Origin: Arthrobacter sp. SLBN-112
GTDB lineage: Bacteria > Actinomycetota > Actinomycetes > Actinomycetales > Micrococcaceae
DNA: 64,000 bases
Direction: 5' to 3'
NCBI RefSeq assembly: GCF_030944625.1
Contig: NZ_JAUSXY010000001.1
Location: 4,322,624-4,386,623, forward strand
The notes under the pieces are model-generated. The model saw only the letters and a list, made by a program, of their open reading frames with translations, did no database searches and had not been told where the DNA came from. How positions within the stretch are numbered: the stretch's first letter is position 1; every line of letters begins with the position of its first letter. Shown piece by piece: positions 49,438-58,710 of the stretch. The translations under genes and the position numbers were made by a program.

Positions 49438-51609
49438 TCAGGACGGGGTGAAATTAGATGGCACCGGCTCGTGGCGCAGGTACTGCCTGTGAAACCTCCC
49501 GGTACCGGCGGTCAGGGCCCGCAGTTCCACCGCGTAGCGCAGGAGTTCCTGGTCCGGAACTTCGGCGCTGATCTCGGTGAGGCCTTGGCCCGAGGAGTTG
49601 GTTCCGGTCAGGCGCCCCCGCCGGCCGGACAAGTCGCTCATCACCGTCCCCACATGTTCGTCGGACACCGTGATGGCCACCGCGGACACCGGTTCGAGGA
49701 GCTGGATCTTCCCCGCAGCCGCGGCTTCGCGCAGTGCCAGGGCTCCTGCCGACTGGAAGGCGGCATCGGATGAATCGACGCTGTGGGCCTTGCCGCCCAC
49801 CACCGTCACCCGCAGGTCCACCACGGGGAAGCCCGCGGAGACGCCCCGCTCCATCTGCGCCCGGACGCCCTTTTCGATCGACGGGATGAACGTTCCCGGA
49901 ATGACGCCGCCTACGGTCTTGTCCACGAACTCGAACCCGGCGCCGCGGTCCAGCGGCTCCACTTCGATGTCGCACACGGCGTACTGGCCGTGGCCGCCGG
50001 ACTGTTTGACGTGGCGGCCGTGGCCTGTGGCGGGTGCCACGAAGGTTTCCCGCAGCGGCGTCACCACGTCCACGGTGTGGAGTTTCACGCCTTGCTCGCG
50101 CAGCCTGTCGAGAACCACCTCCGCATGCGCTTCACCCATGCACCACAGCACCAGCTGGTGCGTTTCGGCGTTCCGGTCCACCCGCAGGGTGGGATCGCCC
50201 GCCGCGATCCGGCCCAGGCTGCGGGCCAGTGCGTCCTCGTCACTGCGGGAGTCCGCTTCCACGGCAACCGGCAGCAGCGGCTCGGGCATTTCCCACGTGG
50301 CGAGCAACAGCGGTGTGTCCCGCGCGGAAATGGTGTCCCCGGTTTCGGCACTCCCCAGCTTGGCCACGGCGCACAGGTCCCCTGCCACGCAGTAGGGAAC
50401 GGGGCGCAGGCTGGCACCCAACGGCGAGTAGATGTGGGTTACGCGTTCATCGGTGTCGTGGTCCTGGTGGCCCCGGTCGGCCAGGCCATGGCCACCCACA
50501 TGAACGGGCGAGTCTTCACGCAGGGTCCCGGAGAAGACCCGCACCAGGCAGATGCGGCCCAGGAAGGGATCGTTGGATGTCCGCACCACCTCAGCCGCAA
50601 GCGGACCGGACGGATCACAGGACAAGGTTCCAGCCGGTTCCCCCGCCAGGTCCGTCAGGTCCGGCAGGTTGCGCTCCCCCGGCGGCGGGAAGGCACGGAC
50701 CAGCAGTTCCAGCAGTTCGGCGGTGCCGAGGCCGGTGACGGCGGACGTGGGCAGCACGGGAAAAAATGAGCCGCGGGCGACGGCGGTTTCCAGGTCGGTT
50801 GCGAGCGCTGCGGGGTCGATGTCCTCACCGTCCAGGTAACGGTCCATGAGCGTCTCGTCTTCGCTTTCGGCGATGATTCCCTCGATCAGGCTGCCGCGGG
50901 CCGGTGCGGCAGCCGCGAGTTCGGCAGGGTCAGGCGGGCGGGTTGCGGGCGAGGCGTCCCCCGCCGAGTAGTCTGTGACCTCGCGGGACAGCAGGCCAAG
51001 CAACCCCGTGTCCGTCCCTTCCCCTTGCAACGGCACGCAGAGGGGCAGGACGGAGTCGCCGAACGCTTTCTGGCAGGCGGCCAGGGTGGCCTCGTAATCT
51101 GCGCGCGGATGGTCCATCCGCGTGATCACGACGGCGCGCGGCAGCGTGGCCTGCTCGCACTCGCCCCACAGGGCGGTGGTGGTTGCATCGATCCCGTCGA
51201 CCGCGGAGACCACGAACAGGGCAGCATCCGACGCCCGCAGCCCGGCCCGCAGTTCCCCGATGAAGTCCGGGTAGCCCGGGGTGTCCATCAGGTTCACTTT
51301 GACGTCGTCCACCATCAGCGGCACCAGGGACAGCGTGACCGACCGCTGCTGGTGCACGGCAGCCGGGTCGGAGTCGCTGACCGTTGTTCCGTCCACGATG
51401 GAGCCTTTGCGGGTGATCATGCCGTTGGCAGCCAGCAGCGCCTCGATCAGCATCGTCTTCCCGGCACCGGAGTGCCCCACCAGGGCCACGTTCCGGATTC
51501 GGCCGGGGTCCGCGGCGGCAATGCCGGCGTTTTGATCGGCGCGGCGTGCATCGGGGCCGTTCTTGCCGCCTGCCGCCCGCACTGACTCCTTGGTGCTCTT
51601 CACCGACAT
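49438..51609 (-). CDS. Elongation factor G-like protein EF-G2
   Basis: The 723-residue translational GTPase is a paralogue of EF-G, like mycobacterial FusA2 (Rv0120c). G1 is GHSGAGKT (45-52), G3 is MDTPGYPDF (108-116), and the usual G4 NKxD is replaced by TRMD (163-166). Domains II-V follow, including GHGQYAVCDIEVEPL in domain IV. Such EF-G2 proteins bind GTP but in mycobacteria lack ribosome-stimulated hydrolysis, and their role is unclear. The N-terminal ~35 residues are extra. Other switch regions depart from canonical EF-G (switch I region DSDPAAVHQQRSVTL instead of E-rich ERGITI). Confidence 0.92.
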   Translation of the reverse strand: MSVKSTKESVRAAGGKNGPDARRADQNAGIAAADPGRIRNVALVGHSGAGKTMLIEALLAANGMITRKGSIVDGTTVSDSDPAAVHQQRSVTLSLVPLMVDDVKVNLMDTPGYPDFIGELRAGLRASDAALFVVSAVDGIDATTTALWGECEQATLPRAVVITRMDHPRADYEATLAACQKAFGDSVLPLCVPLQGEGTDTGLLGLLSREVTDYSAGDASPATRPPDPAELAAAAPARGSLIEGIIAESEDETLMDRYLDGEDIDPAALATDLETAVARGSFFPVLPTSAVTGLGTAELLELLVRAFPPPGERNLPDLTDLAGEPAGTLSCDPSGPLAAEVVRTSNDPFLGRICLVRVFSGTLREDSPVHVGGHGLADRGHQDHDTDERVTHIYSPLGASLRPVPYCVAGDLCAVAKLGSAETGDTISARDTPLLLATWEMPEPLLPVAVEADSRSDEDALARSLGRIAAGDPTLRVDRNAETHQLVLWCMGEAHAEVVLDRLREQGVKLHTVDVVTPLRETFVAPATGHGRHVKQSGGHGQYAVCDIEVEPLDRGAGFEFVDKTVGGVIPGTFIPSIEKGVRAQMERGVSAGFPVVDLRVTVVGGKAHSVDSSDAAFQSAGALALREAAAAGKIQLLEPVSAVAITVSDEHVGTVMSDLSGRRGRLTGTNSSGQGLTEISAEVPDQELLRYAVELRALTAGTGRFHRQYLRHEPVPSNFTPS

Positions 51610-51693
51610 GGGAACCTCCTGGCATCATTGCCGGCCGGACCGGACGTATCCTTTGATTCGACACCTTGGACGGCAGGACGGCAAGAGTGCAGG

Positions 51694-52119
51694 CTATTTG
51701 CTGCGGGCTTTGCGGGTGGCCTTGTTGTTCGCCTTTTGAAGTGCCTCCACCAGTTGGTGCTTGTCCATCTTCGAACGGCCCTTAACGTCCAGTTCCTTGG
51801 CCAGTTTGTAGAGGTGTTCCTTGGAGGCGTTGGCGTCAACGCCTCCGGCGGTGGGTTCGGATGAGCGGACGCCCTGCTCCGCGTGTTTGTCCGACGGACC
51901 GCGTTTGTCCTTGGGCTCCCAGTGGTCGCCCACCTTTTCGTAGCTGTGCTTCAGTGACGCGTACGCCGTGCGGGCCGCGCGCTCCTCGTCGTGGTCGTAG
52001 GACGCGAGGGCCGAATCGTAGGTCTTGGCGAACGTGTCCTGGGCTTTTCGGCCCGACCGCTGCAGGGTCGAGGGGAGTTCTTCCTTGCGGGCGTGGTCAT
52101 TCTTGCCGGTCTTGGGCAT
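51694..52119 (-). CDS. ChaB family protein with C-terminal Rho_N/SAP-like domain
   Basis: The 141-residue soluble protein has an N-terminal ChaB domain (about 10-75, ELPSTLQRSGRKAQDTFAKT to SYEKVGDHW). It ends in a short Rho_N-like helix-extended-helix domain (about 105-140, HLYKLAKELDVKGRSKMDKH), a nucleic-acid-binding module. The middle is hydrophilic. The ATG at 52119 is chosen because GGAGG lies 9 nt upstream; the ATG at 52128 abuts the Shine-Dalgarno sequence. It is separated from EF-G2 by 84 bp in the same direction. Confidence 0.87.
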   Translation of the reverse strand: MPKTGKNDHARKEELPSTLQRSGRKAQDTFAKTYDSALASYDHDEERAARTAYASLKHSYEKVGDHWEPKDKRGPSDKHAEQGVRSSEPTAGGVDANASKEHLYKLAKELDVKGRSKMDKHQLVEALQKANNKATRKARSK

Positions 52120-52187
52120 GGCACCCATCCTCCTTTAGTCAGCAGGCTGATTATTGGGATGAATCCAGCTTAGTCCCGGAGCAACAA

Positions 52188-52229
52188 AAGGCCCCGGCCC
52201 GGGTTCCTGGAACCTCGAGCCGGGGCCTT
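52188..52229 (-). terminator. Rho-independent terminator of the tRNA-Thr gene
   Basis: On the minus strand AAGGCCCCGGC pairs with GCCGGGGCCTT, followed by TTTTGTTG. It lies 9 nt beyond the tRNA 3' end. Confidence 0.9.
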
Positions 52230-52237
52230 CGCGCCGG

Positions 52238-52311
52238 AGCCCCCTGTCGGATTCGAACCGACGACCCCCGCTTTACAAGAGCGGTGCTCTGGCCAACTGA
52301 GCTAAGGAGGC
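52238..52311 (-). tRNA. tRNA-Thr (anticodon UGU)
   Basis: The cloverleaf reads on the minus strand. The acceptor GCCTCCT pairs with AGGGGGC, the D-arm contains AGCTCAGTTGG, the anticodon stem CCGCT/AGCGG encloses the loop CTTGTAA with anticodon TGT, and the T-arm is GTCGGTTCGAATCCGAC. The 74-nt gene lacks an encoded CCA. It reads ACA and ACG threonine codons, among others. Confidence 0.96.
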
Positions 52312-52409
52312 GCGACCCCTGGGGGCCTGCGCCGTCAAGGCGCTAGATAAGGTTAGCCCAACTCCCGCCGGGCGTAAAAACGCCGGGCACCCTCGCACCG
52401 GACGCGGCA

Positions 52410-52444
52410 AGGGCCCGCCCCGGATACGTTCCGGAACGGGCCCT
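52410..52444 (-). terminator. Hairpin downstream of the DsbA-like gene
   Basis: AGGGCCCG pairs with CGGGCCCT, with an inner CCGG/CCGG stem. It lies 17 bp after the stop of the DsbA-like gene (minus strand). There is no U-tract, so it is a probable but weak terminator. Confidence 0.55.
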
Positions 52445-52461
52445 GTCGCGGGTTCTTTGCC

Positions 52462-53349
52462 TTAGCCCTTGGCGGCGATGGCTGCCTGCAGGAAATCCGG
52501 GAACGGAGTCTGGGCGCTGTCCCCCTTGCCCCACTGCTTGCCGTCAACAAAGACCGTCGGCGTCCCGCTGACCCCGATGGCCGAGGCTTCCTTCGTCGTG
52601 TACTTCACGTACGGGCGGTAGGTCTTGTCATCCACGCAGGAACCAATGTTGACGCCCATGTCGGAGGCCATCTTCTTCAAGTCGTTGTCCGAGAGGCCTG
52701 CACTGCCTTCCGCCGGCTGCTGGGCGTACAGGGCGTTGAAGTAGTCGGCGTACTTCTCCGGAGCGGTGTTGGCCACACAGGCTGCCGCATTGGCCGCGCG
52801 GGATGAGTAGTTGGTGGTGGACCGGCTGTCCAGGAAGCCCAGCGGCCGGTACTCCACGGTGATCTTGCCATCGTTCCGCAGGGACGTCAGCTGGTCGTTG
52901 TACTGCGTCTCGAAGTTCTTGCAGACGGGGCAGATGAAGTCGACGTAGAGGACCACCTTGACCGGCTTGCCGGCCTCCGCTTCCGCGCCCGGCGCAACCA
53001 CCTCGGCCGGTGGCGTCTGCGGCGCATCGCCCAAGGAGTTGGCGTCCACCGTTGCCGGGTCGCTCTTGGCCACATCCGAGTTGGCAAGCAGGGTAACGCC
53101 GCCATGGATGTTGGCGTTTGCCGGCGTTGGCCCCTGATCCGCAATCGGGGCGTTCTGCTTCAGGCTGCTGGTGACCACCAGGGCCACCACCACCAGGATG
53201 GCCACCACAGCGGCGACAATGCCCCAGCCGATCAGCAGCTTGTTGCGCTTGTCCTTTTTTGCCTGTGCTTCACGGATCAGGCGCGCCTTTTCCCGCGCCT
53301 CCGCGGTTCGCTCAGCCTTGGACTTACGTACTTCGTTTGCGGGGCTCAT
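52462..53349 (-). CDS. Membrane-anchored DsbA-like thioredoxin-fold protein
   Basis: The 295-residue protein has a charged cytoplasmic helix (about 5-36, Lys/Arg/Glu-rich), one transmembrane segment (about 38-62) and an extracytoplasmic thioredoxin_4/DsbA-type domain (about 115-295). The active-site motif is CPVC (C140-C143) in VDFICPVCKNFE, and the cis-proline loop is GVSGTPTVFV. It is predicted to form or isomerise disulfides in exported proteins. AAGGAA precedes the ATG at 53349. It is divergent from otsA. Confidence 0.92.
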   Translation of the reverse strand: MSPANEVRKSKAERTAEAREKARLIREAQAKKDKRNKLLIGWGIVAAVVAILVVVALVVTSSLKQNAPIADQGPTPANANIHGGVTLLANSDVAKSDPATVDANSLGDAPQTPPAEVVAPGAEAEAGKPVKVVLYVDFICPVCKNFETQYNDQLTSLRNDGKITVEYRPLGFLDSRSTTNYSSRAANAAACVANTAPEKYADYFNALYAQQPAEGSAGLSDNDLKKMASDMGVNIGSCVDDKTYRPYVKYTTKEASAIGVSGTPTVFVDGKQWGKGDSAQTPFPDFLQAAIAAKG

Positions 53350-53527
53350 GAATTCCTTGGGTCGGTCGACGAAGGGGGACCACTGGGTGGCACCCCCACA
53401 TTTTAGGGGAGAAAACTGAGAGCTTGCGGTTTCAACCATTCCTTCGGGTTGACCAACGGACGAATAGCCCCGATGATTCCGTCCCGCTAGGGTGGCTTAG
53501 AGGCACAAGCAACCCCAGGGGGCCGCA

Positions 53528-55027
53528 ATGCAAACACCCGTCCAGGAAAAACCCGCCGGCACGGCACATGCCGCCGGCTCCGATTCCAGCCACGCCGCGC
53601 ACACGAAGTACGACTTCATGGTGGTCTCGAACAGGCTGCCGGTTGACCGGGTGGCGCCCGCCGATGGCGGTGACGGATCCGGCTGGCGACGGTCCCCCGG
53701 CGGCCTGGTGACCGCCCTCGCACCGATGATGACCAAGACGGACGGCGCCTGGGTGGGTTGGCACGGAGCACCTGACGAGACCGTCAAGCCCTTCAGCCAT
53801 GGCGGGATGGACCTGGTCCCGGTCCAGCTCAGCACGGAGGATGTTGAGCTGTATTACGAGGGCTTCTCCAATGCCACCCTTTGGCCGCTGTACCACGACG
53901 TCATCGCCCCGCCGGAGTTCCACCGGGCATGGTGGGACGCCTACCGCAAGGTCAACCGGAGGTTCGCCGACGCTGTGGTGCGGCACGCGGACCACGGCGC
54001 AACCGTCTGGGTCCAGGACTACCAGTTGCAGCTGGTTCCGCGGATGCTGCGCGAGGCCCGGCCAGACCTCCGGATCGGGTTCTTCAACCACATCCCGTTC
54101 CCGCCGCCGGAGATCTTTGCCCAGCTCCCATGGCGGCATGCCATCATCGACGGCCTGCTCGGCGCAGATTTGGTGGGCTTCCAGCGCGTCAGTGACGCCG
54201 GAAACTTCATGCGGTCCGCCCGCAGGTTCCTCGGAGCCAGCGTCAAGCAGCAGCAGGTGCACGTCAAAGGCCAGGACGGCCAAATCACGCATATTGCGCG
54301 GGCGCAGGCCTTCCCCATTTCCATCGACGTCAAGCAGATCTCCGAGCTTGCCGCCAGGCCCGAAATCATCGAACGTGCACGGCAGATCCGGCAGGACCTG
54401 GGCAACCCCAAGACGATCCTGCTGGGTGTGGACAGGCTGGACTACACCAAGGGCATCCGCCACCGGCTGAAGGCCTTCGAGGAGCTCCTGGCAGACGGCC
54501 GGCTCACCGTTGGCGAGGCAACACTGATCCAGGTGGCCTCGCCCAGCCGGGAGCGCGTGGAACAGTACCGGCTCCTCCGCGAAGAAGTCGAAGGAACCGT
54601 TGGCCACATCAACGGCACCTACGACACCCTCGAAAACACCGCCGTCCGCTACCTGCACCACAGCTACCCGGTAGAGGAGATGGTGGCGCTGTATCTGGCC
54701 GCGGACGTCATGCTGGTCACCGCCCTGCGGGACGGGATGAACCTTGTTGCCAAGGAATACGTCACCGCCCGCAACAACAACGACGGCGCCCTGGTCCTGA
54801 GCGAATTCGCCGGCGCCGCGGACCAGCTCAAGCAGGCGCTCCTGATCAACCCGCACGATATCGCGGGCCTCAAGAACACCATCATGAACGCGGTGGAGCT
54901 GACCCCCCGGGAAGCGTCGCGGCGCATGCGGTCCATGCGACGCCAGATCCTGGACCACGACGTCGACCACTGGTCCGCGGACTTCCTGCGCGCGCTGAAC
55001 GAAAAGGTGGTCCGCGATGACTCCTGA
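53528..55027 (+). CDS. otsA: Trehalose-6-phosphate synthase
   Basis: The 499-residue GT20 glycosyltransferase makes trehalose-6-phosphate from UDP-glucose (or ADP/GDP-glucose) and glucose-6-phosphate. Signature sequences are VVSNRLPVDRV, WRRSPGGLVTAL, VWVQDYQLQLVPRMLR, HIPFPPPEIF, LGVDRLDYTKGI and RDGMNLVAKEYV. A plausible promoter is TTGACC (53449-53454), 17 nt, GATGAT (53472-53477). The 3' end overlaps otsB by 11 nt. The pathway provides the compatible solute trehalose. Confidence 0.97.
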   Translation: MQTPVQEKPAGTAHAAGSDSSHAAHTKYDFMVVSNRLPVDRVAPADGGDGSGWRRSPGGLVTALAPMMTKTDGAWVGWHGAPDETVKPFSHGGMDLVPVQLSTEDVELYYEGFSNATLWPLYHDVIAPPEFHRAWWDAYRKVNRRFADAVVRHADHGATVWVQDYQLQLVPRMLREARPDLRIGFFNHIPFPPPEIFAQLPWRHAIIDGLLGADLVGFQRVSDAGNFMRSARRFLGASVKQQQVHVKGQDGQITHIARAQAFPISIDVKQISELAARPEIIERARQIRQDLGNPKTILLGVDRLDYTKGIRHRLKAFEELLADGRLTVGEATLIQVASPSRERVEQYRLLREEVEGTVGHINGTYDTLENTAVRYLHHSYPVEEMVALYLAADVMLVTALRDGMNLVAKEYVTARNNNDGALVLSEFAGAADQLKQALLINPHDIAGLKNTIMNAVELTPREASRRMRSMRRQILDHDVDHWSADFLRALNEKVVRDDS

Positions 55028-55853
55028 GGGCCACCGCGCCAGGAGGCCGCTGGCACTGACCCCCGAGCTGCGGGAAGCCTTGCGCCGGATCGCCGGAACC
55101 GGGCATTTGCTGGTTGCCATGGATTTCGACGGCACCATGGCGCCCATCGTGGACCGCGCGCAAGACGCGCGCCCGCTCCCGCGCTCGGCAGCAGCCTTTG
55201 CGGGCCTTGCCGTGCTTCCACGGACGACGACGGCACTCATCTCGGGCCGCGCCCTCGCAAGCCTGCGGCAGGTCGCGTCCCCGCCGGTGGACACCCTCCT
55301 CATCGGAAGCCACGGCGCCGAAGCGTGGCTGGGACCGGGTTCCACGGAGTTAGCACTGGAGGAGGACCAGAAAGCGCTTCTCGCCGAAGTCCGGGCGGTT
55401 CTGGCTGAGATCGTGGCCGAGGCTCCCGGAACTTCCCTGGAGGACAAGCCCGCCGGCGTCGTCCTGCACACCCGCCAGGCTGACGACGACGTCGCCGAGG
55501 ACGCCGTGGCGGCCACGCGCGCATCGCTGCAGGACCGCAAGGGCGTCTTCCTGAAGGAGGGCAAGCGCGTCCTGGAGACGTCAGTGGTCAACGCCTCCAA
55601 GGGTGAAGGCGTCGCCTTCCTGCGGCAAGCCACCGGCGCAACCGCCGTCCTGTTCGCCGGCGACGACGTGACGGACGAGGACGCTTTCGCCCGGTTGGAG
55701 CCGGGCGACGTAGGGGTCAAGGTGGGCCTCGATTTCACCCAGGCCCAGTACCGGGTGGAAGCACCTGTGCACATCGCCGAACTGCTGGAGGTGCTGCTGC
55801 AGGAACGGAGCATCACCGTGGCCGAGGAAGATCCCGAGGCCGCCTCCGGCTAG
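55017..55853 (+). CDS. otsB: Trehalose-6-phosphate phosphatase
   Basis: This 278-residue HAD-superfamily phosphatase removes phosphate from trehalose-6-P. Motif I is DFDGTMAP (D36 nucleophile, D38 acid/base), motif II lies in ALISGRALASL, and motif IV is FAGDDVTDEDAF, which binds Mg. Its ATG lies inside the end of otsA, so the two are translationally coupled. The C-terminal end is acidic. Confidence 0.95.
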   Translation: MTPEGHRARRPLALTPELREALRRIAGTGHLLVAMDFDGTMAPIVDRAQDARPLPRSAAAFAGLAVLPRTTTALISGRALASLRQVASPPVDTLLIGSHGAEAWLGPGSTELALEEDQKALLAEVRAVLAEIVAEAPGTSLEDKPAGVVLHTRQADDDVAEDAVAATRASLQDRKGVFLKEGKRVLETSVVNASKGEGVAFLRQATGATAVLFAGDDVTDEDAFARLEPGDVGVKVGLDFTQAQYRVEAPVHIAELLEVLLQERSITVAEEDPEAASG

Positions 55854-55963
55854 GCAGTGACCAACGCCCCATGTGACGTTCGTAACATTTGCGCTAAAAG
55901 AGGACCATTCTGGCATACTCTTTTATGTGATGTGGCGCACAAACACCGTGCGGCGTCATTGGG

Positions 55964-55992
55964 TGCTCCGGGGCAAAGACCCGGAGCATTTT
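55964..55992 (+). terminator. Hairpin with T-run between otsB and the ugpC-like gene
   Basis: TGCTCCGGG pairs with CCCGGAGCA around 7 nt and is followed by TTTT. It most simply terminates otsAB, 110 bp after its stop. A possible promoter lies before it (TTGCGC 55889-55894, 19 nt, CATACT 55914-55919), in which case the hairpin would act as a leader attenuator of the next gene. Confidence 0.7.
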
Positions 55993-56072
55993 GCTGGAAC
56001 ACAATTGAATAAACATGAACCATTCACAACGGATCGTCCGGCACGTACCTGCCGGTGAAGGGATTGATAACT

Positions 56073-57155
<1,083 letters not shown>

Positions 57156-57192
57156 TCCCCACCCACCGGTTCGCGTGGCCCAACCCACGCAA

Positions 57193-57243
57193 CCGACGGC
57201 GGCCCGCACCCTTTCACAACGGTGCGGGCCGCCGTCGGGCTTT
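57193..57243 (+). terminator. Rho-independent terminator of the UgpC/MsmK-type gene
   Basis: An 18-bp perfect stem (CCGACGGCGGCCCGCACC with its complement, 57193-57210 and 57221-57238) with a 10-nt loop is followed by GCTTT. It lies 38 bp after the stop codon. Confidence 0.92.
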
Positions 57244-57288
57244 AACGAAGATTTATCGTCCTTGCCCTGCGTACGGAAGAATTGACCC

Positions 57289-58707
57289 ATGACCGAGGAA
57301 AACAGCGCCCAGTGGCACGACGAACCCACCGACTACGCGCAGGTCGGTAAACTGCCGCGGTTCGTGGCCGCCAGTGCCGATGACAACAAGGCGGCCTCGG
57401 TGGCGTCGTCGCTGAACATCACGGCGGCGGCGGCAGACCCCGAACTGCTGGACCTGCCCTGGCATATCGCCTTGGAGGAATGGCCCGCCGAATACCTGGC
57501 AGCGCTCCCCCGCGGTATCTCCCGGCACATCGTGCGCTTCGCACACCTCGGCGGCTCGGTCATCGCCATCAAGGAGACGTCCGAGCACGTGGCCCGCCAC
57601 GAGTACCACATGCTCCGCAAACTGGCACGGCTGGACGTACCCTGCGTGGAACCCGTGGCCGTGATTACCGGACGCACCACCCCGGACGGGCGCCCACTGA
57701 ACCCGGTCCTGGTGACCCGGCACCTGAAATTCTCCATGCCGTACCGCGCACTCTTTTCGCAGATGCTGCGCAAGGACACCCTCACCCGCCTTATCGACGC
57801 CCAGGCGCTCCTGATGGTGCGGCTGCACCTGATCGGGTTCTACTGGGGCGACGTCTCGCTTTCCAACACCCTGTTCCGCCGCGATGCCGGCGCTTTCGCC
57901 GCCTATTTGGTGGATGCCGAGACGGGTGAGCTCTACCCGGACCTGTCCACCGGCCAGCGCGAATACGATCTCGAAATCGCCAGGGTAAACATCGCCGGTG
58001 AACTGATGGACCTGCTGGACGGCGGGCTGATCGAGGAGAAGGTGGACCCGGTCGCCACCAGTGAGCTGATCATGGACAGCTACCGGCGGCTGTGGGCGGA
58101 ACTGACGGAGAAGGAATCCTTCGAGCTCGGCGAACGCTGGCGGGTGGGGGCCCGGATCCGGCGCCTGAACGAACTCGGCTTCGACGTCGAGGAATACGCG
58201 ATCAAGACCACGCAGAACGGTGCCACCATCCAGCTGCAGCCCAAAGTGGTCGACGCCGGGCACCACCAGCGCCGGCTGTTGCGGCTTACCGGCCTGGATG
58301 CCCAGGAGAACCAGGCCCGCCGGCTGCTCAACGACATGGACTCCTTCCGGGCGGACAACAACCCGGAGATGGACGAGGAATACAGCGCCCACCTCTGGGT
58401 GAGCCAGGTCTTCGAGCCCATTGTCCGTTCCATACCGCGCGATCTTTCCGGCAAGCTGGAGCACGCCGAAGTAGTCCATGAAGTCCTGGAACACCGCTGG
58501 TACATGTCCGAAAAGCAGGAACGCCACATCCCCCTGGCCGAGGCCGTGCAGTCCTACATCGACTCGATCCTCCGGCACCGGCGGGACGAGGCCGCGATCA
58601 TGCTGAACCCGGATACCGAGATGCTTAAGATCCTTGACGTGGAGAGCGAGGAATCCCGCTACGGTGCCGATGAATCCGAGGATGACTACCCGGACGCGGA
58701 CGACTGA
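57289..58707 (+). CDS. DUF4032 domain-containing protein (kinase-like fold)
   Basis: The 472-residue cytosolic protein shows a kinase-like N-terminal part (about 60-230). HIVRFAHLGGSVIAIKETS provides a lysine-bearing strand, and LIGFYWGDVSLSNTLFRRD is a catalytic-loop-like sequence with an Asp and Asn, similar to the LPS-kinase/aminoglycoside phosphotransferase fold. Residues about 265-430 form the DUF4032 C-terminal domain, and the tail is acidic. The substrate is unknown. It is monocistronic and convergent with the oxidase gene, with only 3 bp between stops. Confidence 0.88.
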   Translation: MTEENSAQWHDEPTDYAQVGKLPRFVAASADDNKAASVASSLNITAAAADPELLDLPWHIALEEWPAEYLAALPRGISRHIVRFAHLGGSVIAIKETSEHVARHEYHMLRKLARLDVPCVEPVAVITGRTTPDGRPLNPVLVTRHLKFSMPYRALFSQMLRKDTLTRLIDAQALLMVRLHLIGFYWGDVSLSNTLFRRDAGAFAAYLVDAETGELYPDLSTGQREYDLEIARVNIAGELMDLLDGGLIEEKVDPVATSELIMDSYRRLWAELTEKESFELGERWRVGARIRRLNELGFDVEEYAIKTTQNGATIQLQPKVVDAGHHQRRLLRLTGLDAQENQARRLLNDMDSFRADNNPEMDEEYSAHLWVSQVFEPIVRSIPRDLSGKLEHAEVVHEVLEHRWYMSEKQERHIPLAEAVQSYIDSILRHRRDEAAIMLNPDTEMLKILDVESEESRYGADESEDDYPDADD

Positions 58708-58710
58708 ACC

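Noticed and set aside
52238..52311. tRNA-Thr as an integration site for a mobile island
   Set aside because: There is no integrase, and no direct repeat of the tRNA 3' end was seen on either side. Neighbouring genes are ordinary core genes.
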